A DNA stretch of 64,000 nucleotides, from the NCBI GenBank assembly GCA_963834015.1, contig CAWIAG010000002.1:1054001-1118000 (forward strand). The letters run 5' to 3'. The position numbers and the translations under genes are program-made. The notes beneath the pieces are model-generated. The model had not been told where the DNA came from. It saw only the letters and a list, made by a program, of their open reading frames with translations, and did not search any database. The DNA comes from FEN-1297 sp963834015 (GTDB taxonomy: Bacteria; Bacteroidota; Ignavibacteria; Ignavibacteriales; Ignavibacteriaceae). This document shows positions 9,690 through 19,135 of this stretch, piece after piece (within the stretch, counting starts at the first letter, position 1; each line of letters starts with the position of its first letter).

Positions 9690-10384
9690 AAGCTGTTTAC
9701 TAAGTTTTTATTTTTATAAATAATTACAAGCCATCTGAAAGCCCATTTACGCTTAATCAGAAAGTATCCAATTTCTAATTCATTGAGAATCATTAATAAT
9801 TCTCCTTTAACAAACGCACGCTTTACAGAAAGAGGTCCGTCATTTTTAACCATTTTACTATTTGAAAAAAGCATTGTCAATATTTTTATTCCCCGGTATG
9901 CTAAAATTGAACGCCGCAAATCATTAATTACTACAGCATATCTGGCTGAATTAATTAAGTTATTTAAGATATCTTTAATCTTTTCTTCGGAAAAATGGTG
10001 AAGAAACAATGAAGCATGGGTTATATCAAAGCTGTCTTTTTTAAACGGAAATTCTAAAATGTTTCCGCAGATAACGTTGGTATAAGAAGAATTTATTCTT
10101 ATAAAGCTGCAAGCTTTTATATTAATATCCATACTGAATATTTTTAGATTCTTTATTACTTTTTTCAAGGAAAGTAATACATCGGAAGCGCCCGACCCTG
10201 CATCAAGAACTTTTAAACTATGATTTTGGGGGATAATTTTTAATACTTTTTTTATACCCGTTTTTGAAGTTGAATTACCACCAAGGAAGTAATTAATGAA
10301 GCCTAATTCCTTTAGTGCTTCATCTATTCTTTCATCTTTAATAGTAAAGTCATCCATTATTTCGGGACTGAAATCTCTTTTCAT
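9686..10384 (-). CDS. Class I SAM-dependent methyltransferase (type III PKS operon)
   Basis: About 232 residues from the ATG at 10384 (MKRDFSPEIMDDF). An upstream in-frame ATG at 10492 would overlap the polyketide synthase by 64 nt and add a Cys-rich tail without family support, so the later start is preferred. The SAM-binding loop is LKVLDAGSGASDVLLSL and the post-I acidic residue is in FSMDINIKA. Motif IV is SFDITHASLFLHHF. The order synthase, methyltransferase, oxidoreductase is typical of bacterial type III polyketide clusters, where the methyltransferase modifies the alkylpyrone or phenolic product. The substrate is inferred only. Confidence 0.82.
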   Translation of the reverse strand: MKRDFSPEIMDDFTIKDERIDEALKELGFINYFLGGNSTSKTGIKKVLKIIPQNHSLKVLDAGSGASDVLLSLKKVIKNLKIFSMDINIKACSFIRINSSYTNVICGNILEFPFKKDSFDITHASLFLHHFSEEKIKDILNNLINSARYAVVINDLRRSILAYRGIKILTMLFSNSKMVKNDGPLSVKRAFVKGELLMILNELEIGYFLIKRKWAFRWLVIIYKNKNLVNSL

Positions 10385-10428
10385 ATTTGTGTTATAAAAT
10401 TTTCCACAGCTATACATCAAATGAAAAA

Positions 10429-11523
10429 TTAAATACCTTTGAATACGGCAATTTCCATTGTAAGTCCCGGTCCGAATGCAACCGCACAGCAACGATCATC
10501 TTTATTAATATTTTTAGTATTCAATATTTCTTTTAAAACGAAAAGAATAGATGCCGAAGACATATTACCATAATTCTTTAAAACGTATCGTGAAGGAAGA
10601 GCCATTTCATCGGATAATCCAAGCCCTGTTTGCAAAGCATCTAAAATCGCCCTGCCGCCGGGGTGCAGCGCCCAATGATTAATGGAGTTTACTGTAAGTC
10701 CATGAGAATATAAAACTTGTTCAATAGCGGGAACGGCTTCGTCGGAAATAATCTTAGGCAGATTTGATGAAAGCATCATTTCAAATCCCTTATTACCCAC
10801 CTTCCAACCCATATATTCAGCTGAATTATTAAATAGTCTTGAATCTGTAAAAATTATCTTCATTTTTGCATTCCGGCTAAGCTGGGAAGAATTTGAAAAC
10901 AATGCGGCGCCGCAGCCGTCTGCAAAAATCATATTTGCAAGAATATTATCTCGTGTAGGTTCTGTTTGAAGGTGCAAACTGCATAATTCAACTGAGACAA
11001 GTAATGTATTTATCTCATTTGTAGGTGAGGCGGCTATTTCATCAAATACTGTGTTGAATCCAATAATCGAAGCCGCACAGCCCATAAATCCTATGTTTAT
11101 ACGTTTAACATCCCTTGAAATATCAAATTCATTAATTAAATAGTAATCTAGCCCGGGAGCAAAAAATCCTGTGCATGAAATTGTGATTAGGCGGTTAATT
11201 TTTGAACTGTCAAAGTCGTTTCCCTTAATTAATTTTTCAACAGCATCTTTTGAAACCAACTTTGACCATTTTTCATATTCAGTCATTCTGGCCTTGGTAT
11301 CAGGTTTAAAATAAACACCCTCTTTCGAGTAAAATTTTTCATCTGGATTTTCTCCCGCATCCGGTATAGAAATAAATCGGGAATCAATACCTGAATGAAC
11401 TGCAGCAATATCAATCATTCTTCCAACTGCTGCTCCACCGGCCATTCTTTCTTTTAACTCTTCAGCTGCACGGGGTTGAAAAACTTTAAATGGTGGATTC
11501 GCAACGGCTATATCAATTAACAT
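10429..11523 (-). CDS. Type III polyketide synthase (chalcone/stilbene synthase family)
   Basis: 364 residues, normal for the family. It condenses an acyl-CoA starter with malonyl-CoA units and cyclises the chain to a pyrone, resorcinol or phloroglucinol. The catalytic triad is visible: Cys in IGFMGCAASI, His in HWALHPGGRA and Asn in LKNYGNMSSAS. The start MLIDIAVANPPFKVFQPRAAEEL fits the family. It is the first gene of a three-gene operon with a methyltransferase and an FAD oxidoreductase. The GCAAS sequence after the nucleophile groups it with bacterial rather than plant enzymes. The product cannot be predicted from sequence. Confidence 0.93.
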   Translation of the reverse strand: MLIDIAVANPPFKVFQPRAAEELKERMAGGAAVGRMIDIAAVHSGIDSRFISIPDAGENPDEKFYSKEGVYFKPDTKARMTEYEKWSKLVSKDAVEKLIKGNDFDSSKINRLITISCTGFFAPGLDYYLINEFDISRDVKRINIGFMGCAASIIGFNTVFDEIAASPTNEINTLLVSVELCSLHLQTEPTRDNILANMIFADGCGAALFSNSSQLSRNAKMKIIFTDSRLFNNSAEYMGWKVGNKGFEMMLSSNLPKIISDEAVPAIEQVLYSHGLTVNSINHWALHPGGRAILDALQTGLGLSDEMALPSRYVLKNYGNMSSASILFVLKEILNTKNINKDDRCCAVAFGPGLTMEIAVFKGI

Positions 11524-11809
11524 AATTTCTTTCTGTTCATAGCAAAAATTTTATAAATAACAAAGAATAATCTTGATCTGGATTTCTATTTGCCTTATAA
11601 TATATTTAAATTTAATTACAATATATTTGATCTTAGTTACTTTTAAAGCGCTTAATGGAATTTTGTGCCTCAAAAATGATAATCTGAAGAGCATAGTATA
11701 TGAAGATCAAGTTAGTCGGGATATAGTAGGATAAATTGAAAAATCTACTAAAATCTTGCAAGGAGGCAATTATAAACATTAACAAAATATTTTTTGATCT
11801 CTACATTTA

Positions 11810-13066
11810 ATGAGAAGAGTTTTATTCATATCGTATTTCTGGCCCCCTTCCGTAAAGGCATCCCTTCATTGGCCCCTTAAAATGATAAAGTATCTTCCGG
11901 AATTCGGCTGGCAGCCTTCTGTTTTAACTGTTGAACAGGATACTTTTTCAAGCAAAGATGAAAGCCTGTTGAATGAGATCGATAAAAACCTGGAAGTCCT
12001 AAAAGCAAAATCCTTTGAACCGTTTAATTTATACAAAAAATTTACGGGTAGACAAAATTATGAACAGCTCATTGCATCGGAAACAATTTCAACTGTAAAC
12101 AAGGGGATAACTCATCTAATATCCATTTGGGTAAGGATGAACTTGTTTGTTCCTGATGCAAGAATCGGTTGGTATTACTCCGCTGTTAAAAAAGGCTCCG
12201 CTTATTTGGTTAAAGAAAGAATTGATGCTATAATTACAATAGGCCCACCGCACTCTACTCACTTAGTCGGGATGAAACTAAGCAAAAAGTTTAAAATACC
12301 CCACATTCCTGTTTTTATTGATCCCTGGGTAGATATAATTTATTATAAAGAATTTAAAAGAAGCAAACCTACCTTGTTGCTTGATAATTATCTTGAGAAA
12401 AGAGTCCTGCAAAATTCAAAATCAGCGGTATTTGTTACACAATCAATGCAGGATGATTATATCAGGAAATATCCCTTTTTAGATAATAAATCCAATGTTT
12501 TATATTGGGGTTATGATGAAGAGGATTTTAATAACATTAACTCCGAAATTCAAGGCGATGAAGAAACTATTGTACATGCAGGCAATATTTTTGATTTTCA
12601 GAATACACCTGAATTTTGGAAGCACGTAAAAACTGAAATTGATAACGGGCGGAAATTAAAAATTAAATTTATCGGGACTGTCAGCCCGGGTATAAGGCAA
12701 ACGATTGAGAATAACGGATTAATTACATATACCGAGTATATGGGATTTTTACCCTATAGTGAAATGTTGAAAGAATTAAGTAAAGCATCTTATCTTTTAG
12801 TATGCTCAACGGAGCCAAGGCATGTTCCCGGAAAGTTGTTCGAATATCTTCGAATTGGTAAACCGATAATTGCCTTTGGAAATAATAACCGGGAAGTTGA
12901 AAGCATTCTTGAAAAAACAAATTCGGGAAAGATGTTCTGCTATAACCAGGATGCAAGGGAATTTTTTAACAATGCTGATAGAATAAAAACTGATTACTCA
13001 AAAATAAAAACTTTTAACAGGGAGAATATTGCCAAAACGCTTGCTGATATACTGAATAAAATTTAA
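11810..13066 (+). CDS. Glycosyltransferase, GT-B fold (GT4-like)
   Basis: 418 residues. The N-terminus RVLFISYFWPPSVKASLHWPLKMIKYLPEFGWQPSVLT is the usual GT4 acceptor half. The donor half shows PGKLFEYLRIGKPIIAFGNNNREVESIL, the conserved nucleotide-sugar binding segment. It stands alone on the plus strand, opposite the glycan genes that follow. It probably transfers a sugar in cell-surface polysaccharide or lipopolysaccharide assembly. The acceptor and donor are unknown. Confidence 0.85.
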   Translation: MRRVLFISYFWPPSVKASLHWPLKMIKYLPEFGWQPSVLTVEQDTFSSKDESLLNEIDKNLEVLKAKSFEPFNLYKKFTGRQNYEQLIASETISTVNKGITHLISIWVRMNLFVPDARIGWYYSAVKKGSAYLVKERIDAIITIGPPHSTHLVGMKLSKKFKIPHIPVFIDPWVDIIYYKEFKRSKPTLLLDNYLEKRVLQNSKSAVFVTQSMQDDYIRKYPFLDNKSNVLYWGYDEEDFNNINSEIQGDEETIVHAGNIFDFQNTPEFWKHVKTEIDNGRKLKIKFIGTVSPGIRQTIENNGLITYTEYMGFLPYSEMLKELSKASYLLVCSTEPRHVPGKLFEYLRIGKPIIAFGNNNREVESILEKTNSGKMFCYNQDAREFFNNADRIKTDYSKIKTFNRENIAKTLADILNKI

Positions 13067-13174
13067 TTTAAAAAAAATAATTCACTTCCTTTATTGTATA
13101 AAAAGCTGCTCTATCCTTTTCAACTAACATCAAATTGCCTAAAAACAAATAACAATTTCCCGGGATAAACAGTT

Positions 13175-14334
13175 TTATAAAATGGAATTAATTAAATGAA
13201 CTAATTTTTCATTATAATTTATATGAGAATAGGCCTTTATCTTGTTAAAACCACTATTAACTATTTTTGTTCGAAGGCTCTCATCATCTAATAATTTAAT
13301 TATTTTATCAGCTATATCATTCTCATTATTCGGATCAAATAACAAGCCCGAATCACCTACCTGTTCAGGCAGTGCCACCACATTTGAACAACATACCGGG
13401 ATGCCTAACGCAAAAGCTTCATAGACTGGTATACTTATACTTTCAAATAAACTAGGCATTACAAGCATTTTAGATAATTTATAAAGATATGGTAAATCAT
13501 CGTAATCAACATACCCGGTATATAATACTCTATTCTGCAATTTTAAATCTTTAATGGTATTCATAACGTTGGGAAAGTTTTTATGCTTTGCACCGCTTAA
13601 TACCAGGGACAATTCCGGGTGAAGATTAGAAACTATCTTAAAAGCTTTAATTAGTTTAATATGATTTTTATGGGGCCAAAAGGATGCAGGATAATATAAA
13701 TATTCATCAGGAAGGCTGTATTTTCCTTTAAAATTTTTTCTTTTTCCTCATACACTTTAAAGTTACTAAAACTAATCGGAGGAGGAGCCGGGATTACTTT
13801 TATTTTATTATTATCAATTTTTAAAAGTTTTATTATATCCCTCTTTACATAATTGGATTCACAAATAATACTTTCAGCTTTTCTTGATAGAAATCTTGTA
13901 ACGGCAAACCTTATGATCCTTTCCTGTAATGAAAAGAAGTCGGGATAATATAATTCCTGCAGATCATGAAGTGTCAAAACAAAAGGTTTTTCTGCAAAAA
14001 ACTGGGTGTACATTATCACTCGCGGACAAATAAACAAATCTATATCTTCGGTAACTGTTTTTTTAACTCTTCCAAAAAATGGCTTTCTAATTAATAAAAA
14101 TAAATTTACCGCACTCAATAGTTTAATCAGGAACCCGGGATTGGGAATGTGTATCTTTCTTACTTCCAGGCTGTATGTATTTATATCATCAGTCATCTCA
14201 TCTGTAAAAATGACATAATCCCTTGATTTATCCTGGATTAAAGCGTCAATTAAGGACTGAGTATACTGAAGCACACCGCCGGCATTTTTATTTACAAAAG
14301 CCAGTATCCCTATTTTTTTCAAACTACTTTCCAC
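13175..14334 (-). pseudogene. GT4 glycosyltransferase split by a -1 frameshift
   Basis: Two adjacent frames give the halves of one GT4 enzyme. Residues 1 to about 205 are read from 14334 (GGVLQYTQSLIDAL, LHDLQELYYPDFF). The second half, with YPASFWPHKNHIKLIKAF, VLYTGYVDYDDLPYLY and PSLFESISIPVYEAFALGIPV, is in the -1 frame and ends at 13175. The frame changes within a short A/T run near 13733-13742 (minus strand GAAAAAATTTTAAAGG). One extra A would restore a continuous protein of about 385 residues. This is either a recent homopolymer deletion or a sequencing error. Programmed slippage is less likely, because the run is not in the standard X-XXY-YYZ frame. The start overlaps the neighbouring methyltransferase by 16 nt. 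Confidence 0.85.
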
Positions 14335-15041
14335 CTTACCTTCATAGAATGAGCTAATAAGTTCGGCACCAGCGGAGCAGTAATCTTATTGCTTAATAAT
14401 TTCATAATTAACTTCAAAATGTAATTTCTACCTAAATAAAATGAGGGCAGATATTCAATTTGTTCAATTCTCAAATTAAGGTTTTTTCCCATTTCTAGCA
14501 CTTCTTTCGGCCTGAAAAACCTAATATGGTCATAATTGAAAGTCTTGAATTTTTTATAATTTTCAATACCGTAACATAAATTGTCAAGGCTTATAATATT
14601 GCCGGTAAAAAGAATTTTAATCCTGTCTAATAAATCAAAATATAAAGGGACGGAAATAATTATATAACCGTTTTCTTTCGCTGTTTCCTTTGCTTCTTTT
14701 AATAGGACAAAAGGGTCAAACATATGCTCCAATACATCTAAAATAAAAATGATGTCAAACTTTTCATTGATATTTAAAGGCATCGTAATATCTTTTTTAA
14801 TAATACGGAACCCTTTTTTCTTTAATGATTCCAGAGCCTCTTCATTTATTTCAATTCCGGTAACTTCGAATCCTTTTTTTATTAGCTCATGACTAACGGA
14901 ACCATGGCCGCAGCCTATATCAATTATTTTTTCATCACCCTTGAGAGGCGGCAAGATATTTGCTATCTTATCAAAAGTATTGTTCTGATCGTCTATTTTA
15001 GCAAGTTCTTTATAAAAATTATTGTAGTATTCTTCAAACAT
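14319..15041 (-). CDS. Class I SAM-dependent methyltransferase (Methyltransf_23 type)
   Basis: 240 residues. The SAM-binding motif is IIDIGCGHGSVSHELIKKG, with the acidic ribose contact in VTGIEINEEAL. Motif IV is FDIIFILDVLEHMFDPFVLL and post-motif NGYIIISVPL. It is embedded among glycosyltransferases and overlaps the next gene by 16 nt. It is therefore probably co-transcribed with them and methylates a glycan or lipid-linked sugar. The acceptor is not predictable. Confidence 0.82.
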   Translation of the reverse strand: MFEEYYNNFYKELAKIDDQNNTFDKIANILPPLKGDEKIIDIGCGHGSVSHELIKKGFEVTGIEINEEALESLKKKGFRIIKKDITMPLNINEKFDIIFILDVLEHMFDPFVLLKEAKETAKENGYIIISVPLYFDLLDRIKILFTGNIISLDNLCYGIENYKKFKTFNYDHIRFFRPKEVLEMGKNLNLRIEQIEYLPSFYLGRNYILKLIMKLLSNKITAPLVPNLLAHSMKVRWKVV

Positions 15042-15064
15042 ATTTTTTTATATTTTTGTTTATT

Positions 15065-16294
15065 CTAAAGATTATTTAACTCTTTCCTTATTATTTCATC
15101 AAGTTGTAAAGCTCTTTTGGCAAATGTATGGTCTTTCAAGACCCGCCGTTGTCCAGCCCGGCTTATTTTTTCTCTTTCCGTTGGATTGTTTAACAACCAT
15201 TTTACTTTTTCGATACACTCTTCCGCAGTTTTAAATGCCACTACCTCCGTGTCAATTTCAAATATATCATTTAAATTCTTTTTCCAGTCGGTTACCATAC
15301 AGGAACCGGCGCCTGTAATTTCAAACAACCTTATATTAGCTGCATAGTTTCCCGCTACACCGCCGTGAATATTCAAACTTATATTGGAATCCGCAATAGT
15401 ATTATACATTTCCAGTCCGAATACCGGGGGTTTAACTTTATCCCTTAATATTCCGGATATTCCGGGATTTCTTGGGATACTTTTAAGAATTGAAAATTTT
15501 TTCAGAGTTAGATTTTTATCAACAATATTTTGGAATCCTGTATTCATCAATATCTTAGTTTGATAATACATAATTTTCTTCGCAATCAGCTTTAGATTGC
15601 TGTCAATATTTAATTTTGAATAAACTTTTAAATAAACACCGCTGTAAAGTAGTTCTTCTATTATTTGGATCCTCGCATCATGGAAATCATTGCTTGGTAT
15701 AAGCGAACCAATGAATAAAAAATCAATTTTATCAATAACAGAGCCGGTATTTATCCTATCGAGAATATTTGTTTCAAAAGCATGCATAAGCTGAAAAGAT
15801 TTTAGCCCGGATTCTATAAACCGTTCATTAAAAGCGGGAGAGCAGGTTAGCATAAAATCAAAATTTTTATAAAGCTGAATTTGATTGGAAGTAAAAGGAT
15901 TACAGCACCATCCAATTACTTTTTTTATCGAGGGTATCTCACGTTTTAAATAATCAATCCATTCGCCGTTAAACAGGTTGCTATCCTGGAAAAATACTAT
16001 TTCGGGTGCGATAGTTTTTAATTGAAAAAATAGCAGCTCCCTATTTTTTAAAACCGTACCATGTTCTTTAGCCCATGCTTGTTGAAGCGGTTCAGCGTTG
16101 TACACTATTTCAAACGCTTCAATTCCAATCTTCTGCAAATTCTGTTGATAGAAATCGGCCCACGCAAAACAATCGCCCATAAGTTTTTTATACTGCACAT
16201 CATAAGAATAATTCAAATTATTGTCAGCTTTAGCATAATAATAATTTAAATAATCCCGGTAAAATGAAGTTACTTTTACAAAACGATAGCTCAT
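15065..16294 (-). CDS. CgeB-like glycosyltransferase (glycosyl transferases group 1, PF13524 type)
   Basis: 409 residues. The segment ISLNIHGGVAGNYAANIRLFEITGAGSCMVTDWKKNLNDIF is the hallmark of CgeB/DUF3880-type GT-B proteins. It is followed by ECIEKVKWLLNNPTEREKISRAGQRRVLKDHTF. The N-terminal half is less conserved (KVIGWCCNPFTSNQIQLYKNFDFMLTCSPAF). It sits 23 bp upstream of the methyltransferase in the same direction, so it is part of the same glycan operon. The sugar donor and acceptor are unknown. Confidence 0.8.
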   Translation of the reverse strand: MSYRFVKVTSFYRDYLNYYYAKADNNLNYSYDVQYKKLMGDCFAWADFYQQNLQKIGIEAFEIVYNAEPLQQAWAKEHGTVLKNRELLFFQLKTIAPEIVFFQDSNLFNGEWIDYLKREIPSIKKVIGWCCNPFTSNQIQLYKNFDFMLTCSPAFNERFIESGLKSFQLMHAFETNILDRINTGSVIDKIDFLFIGSLIPSNDFHDARIQIIEELLYSGVYLKVYSKLNIDSNLKLIAKKIMYYQTKILMNTGFQNIVDKNLTLKKFSILKSIPRNPGISGILRDKVKPPVFGLEMYNTIADSNISLNIHGGVAGNYAANIRLFEITGAGSCMVTDWKKNLNDIFEIDTEVVAFKTAEECIEKVKWLLNNPTEREKISRAGQRRVLKDHTFAKRALQLDEIIRKELNNL

Positions 16295-16357
16295 TATTAT
16301 ACTCTTTGAACACTTAATATCATATTATATGTTTCTATATATATTTTGTATATATAA

Positions 16358-17863
16358 TTATTTTATAGCCCTGAAATTTGGCAAAAATCTATTTATTAGT
16401 TTTTGTGCGAAACTATTTATATCCTCAGAAACTTTTAAGGTCAAAATTATAGCAATAAATATCGGCGCTATTATAATTGAACGGAAAAATGAATCCATGA
16501 GGAAATGATTTTGAATATGCGGCAAAAAATGATTAATTACAAATACAATTGCGAAAACCAGCAAACCTTTTAATGTATTAAATGAAAACGGCTGTATTTT
16601 CATTACTATTAATAAGAAGAAAAACCTAATCGTGTTTATAATAAATACTGATAAAGCTGTTGCCAGGGCTGCACCCGTTATGCCATATATTGGAATAAGT
16701 ATCAAATTAGCTGCTATGGCGACTAATCCAAGAAAAGGATAAAAAGCCAGATCAATTTTGTAATATTTGGAACTTCCGACTATCTCCTGGTTTATCCCTG
16801 TTGCCATGTCAAATATTTTTCCAAGTCCTATAAAAAATACCACCCAGATTCCCTGGGCATATACATTTCCATGAGGAATTATTTTGAATATATTCTCTAT
16901 GTTAAACCAAACAAGAATAAAAATAAATCCGCCGATAATTAATTGTGTAATGGAAGATTTTTTGTATAGCATCTCCAGTTGTTTCCTGTCTTCTTTCATA
17001 TTAGCTTCGGAAACCAATGGTATTAAAACCTGTGAAAGGGATTTTTTAGGAATTTCAATAAATGTGGCTATAAAAAAAGCAATTGCATAAACACCCGTGG
17101 CGTTTAATCCCTTTGTTGAACTTAACATTATGCTGTCAATATTAAGTATTATTGTCCCGCTCGCATTACCCATTAGTATAAATGCAGAAAACACAAGTAT
17201 ACTTTTAAATTGAGAACTTTTAAATACTCCGGGATGGGGTTTAATAAATAGATAGTGTTGCGAATAAGTATAGAAAATTAATATACATAGTATAACGCCG
17301 TAAGAACTTATTAAAATATTAATAAACCATTTGTAATCAAATCTCAACAAAAAGAATAATACTAATCCTAAAGTCACAAAAACTCTTGTAAGCAGTTCTC
17401 TAGTAAAAGTAGGTAAAACAGGATTTTGTTGAATAATATTGTAAGATTCAAATATGGTTATCAACAACAATATCAGGGTAAATGGAATAATTAGATAAAA
17501 ATAATTCACTAATAGAGGTGAGTTTTTAATAAATGCATCTACAAATAAAAATTTTAAATTTAGAAATACTATGGTAAAAATTATAAAACCGGTTATGCCT
17601 ACAGTCAGGATAAAGAATAGGAATCCGTTATGAGCATTTTTAATATCTTTAAAATACGGGAAGAATCTATTTGGTATATTTCCGGCGCCCAAAGTAGCAA
17701 AAGTCGAGAATATTATTGTTACATTAATTATTGTTCTGTATAAACCGATTTGTGCTTGTGAAAGAATAGCCGGCATTAGCCAAAGTGTATTTAAAATGCC
17801 GAACCCGATCCCGAAGTAAGTAATCACAACAGACTTAACGCTTTGACGGATTATAATTCCCAT
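16358..17863 (-). CDS. Polysaccharide/oligosaccharide flippase (PST/MATE-like family)
   Basis: 501 residues with about 12-14 hydrophobic segments along the whole length. The N-terminus QSVKSVVITYFGIGFGILNTLWLMPAILS and the mid-protein ETNGIK-like cytoplasmic loop region match the Wzx/PST transporter style. Such proteins move lipid-linked glycan units across the inner membrane. The gene heads the operon of glycosyltransferases and a methyltransferase that follows on the same strand. This supports export of a surface polysaccharide. No Wzy-type polymerase is recognisable in the window. Confidence 0.82.
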   Translation of the reverse strand: MGIIIRQSVKSVVITYFGIGFGILNTLWLMPAILSQAQIGLYRTIINVTIIFSTFATLGAGNIPNRFFPYFKDIKNAHNGFLFFILTVGITGFIIFTIVFLNLKFLFVDAFIKNSPLLVNYFYLIIPFTLILLLITIFESYNIIQQNPVLPTFTRELLTRVFVTLGLVLFFLLRFDYKWFINILISSYGVILCILIFYTYSQHYLFIKPHPGVFKSSQFKSILVFSAFILMGNASGTIILNIDSIMLSSTKGLNATGVYAIAFFIATFIEIPKKSLSQVLIPLVSEANMKEDRKQLEMLYKKSSITQLIIGGFIFILVWFNIENIFKIIPHGNVYAQGIWVVFFIGLGKIFDMATGINQEIVGSSKYYKIDLAFYPFLGLVAIAANLILIPIYGITGAALATALSVFIINTIRFFFLLIVMKIQPFSFNTLKGLLVFAIVFVINHFLPHIQNHFLMDSFFRSIIIAPIFIAIILTLKVSEDINSFAQKLINRFLPNFRAIK

Positions 17864-18094
17864 ACTTTGATTTACCTATTAAGGGGAAATAGATTGAATT
17901 AAATAGTTTTACGACATTATTTAAAAATTTAATGCAAATCTAATATTTTTCGTAGTATTTCTTTTATAATTTTAGCTAAAAGTTAAAATAAATAATTTTT
18001 TAATATCTGATAGAAAAAAATTGAAGTTTTTATAAAATAAAACAATGAAAATTCCTATATTAATCGGTATATTTTATTAAATACTGTAAAAAAA

Positions 18095-19030
18095 ATGAAT
18101 TCCCATTCAAATAATCTTGTAATTAATAAGCTACAAAATGTTCGTGTAGAGGCTCTGAAAATTTATTGCAAATTCGCATTGCCCAAATCGAATCTTATTG
18201 GCAATAATGTACTTGTTTTTGCTGATATGGGTATTGGTAATATTGTCTGGTATTATCCTTTTCTAAAAAGTATAGAGGCATTAGACCTTACTATTGCTTC
18301 AAATAACAACGAGGTAATTGAATTAATAAAATTTAATATCCCCACTGCAACTGTGTTAAAATATAATGAAATCCCGGATATAAAATATGATGTAGTTGTA
18401 GCAAATTTTTTATGTCAAAAAAATTTGGAAGTTTATGAAATAATAAAAAGAAAAATACCGTGTAGGATAGGACATGCTTTTGCCAGGCGGCGTAAATATG
18501 CCTGGCTTTTTAACCTTTCTTTTGATATGGATCTTGATCGACATGAGACTGTATCCAATTTGGATTTACTCACTCCTTTCAACGTGAATAAAAACTATTC
18601 TTTTATTAATTTACCGGAAAGAGAAATTCAGGATTCCTATGATATAGTTATTCAACCCCATTCTTCTTTTGCACCAATAAAAGATTGGCAGGGTTATGTT
18701 GAATTATATAAATACCTTAATGATTATAAGATCGCATTTATTGGTTCAAAGAAAGAAAGAGACTTTGTTTCAACTTTTTTCCCAAAAGCTATCAATCTTG
18801 CAGGTAAATACGATTTAGTAGGAACTGCACATATTATTAAAAATTCAAAACTTACTATTGGTAATGATGGGGGACTCACTAAAGTTACTGACGGTATCGG
18901 TGGAAAGGCAATTCAAATATTTCGATGGTGGTCCGATAGTTATGTAATTGCAAAGGTACTAAACGGAATAAATTTAATTGAACCAAGCGTTGAAGAAGTA
19001 TTGTTTAGCATTAAAAAGTGTTTAAAATAA
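18095..19030 (+). CDS. Glycosyltransferase family 9-like protein (heptosyltransferase fold)
   Basis: 311 residues. The segment VLVFADMGIGNIVWYYPFLKSIEAL resembles the GT9 N-terminal GDxxxxxP loop. IVIQPHSSFAPIKDWQGYVEL, YKIAFIGSKKERDF and LAGKYDLVGTAHIIKNSKLTIGNDGGLTKVTDGIGGKAI match the donor-binding half. GT9 proteins add heptose or other sugars to lipopolysaccharide core or related acceptors. The gene is transcribed away from the flippase operon and ends before a convergent hairpin at 19044. Similarity is moderate and the substrate is open. Confidence 0.72.
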   Translation: MNSHSNNLVINKLQNVRVEALKIYCKFALPKSNLIGNNVLVFADMGIGNIVWYYPFLKSIEALDLTIASNNNEVIELIKFNIPTATVLKYNEIPDIKYDVVVANFLCQKNLEVYEIIKRKIPCRIGHAFARRRKYAWLFNLSFDMDLDRHETVSNLDLLTPFNVNKNYSFINLPEREIQDSYDIVIQPHSSFAPIKDWQGYVELYKYLNDYKIAFIGSKKERDFVSTFFPKAINLAGKYDLVGTAHIIKNSKLTIGNDGGLTKVTDGIGGKAIQIFRWWSDSYVIAKVLNGINLIEPSVEEVLFSIKKCLK

Positions 19031-19043
19031 AATTGGAACAAAT

Positions 19044-19076
19044 AGGAAGACCTTTAACCTCGTTAAGGGTCTTCCT
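19044..19076 (+). terminator. Hairpin between convergent genes, probable terminator
   Basis: AGGAAGACC (19044-19052) pairs with GGTCTTCCT (19068-19076), with an extra TTAA/TTAA pairing inside. It lies 14 bp after the GT9-like gene and 60 bp before the end of the convergent LamG gene. There is no long T tract on either side, so it may act as a weak bidirectional terminator. Confidence 0.55.
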
Positions 19077-19135
19077 AAAAATCGTCTGTCTTATTCTTTA
19101 TTTTTCATGCCTATATTTCCGGGATTCGATTGACT

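Noticed and set aside
10385..10492. Longer N-terminus for the polyketide-operon methyltransferase
   Set aside because: It would overlap the synthase gene by 64 nt and has no similarity to methyltransferases.
13175..13612. Separate small glycosyltransferase gene
   Set aside because: It is the C-terminal half of the frameshifted GT4. Its conserved sequence continues upstream of the apparent start in the same frame.
13700..13760. Programmed -1 frameshifting in the GT4 gene
   Set aside because: The A run is not in the X-XXY-YYZ frame and no following RNA structure is evident. A one-base deletion or sequence error is simpler.
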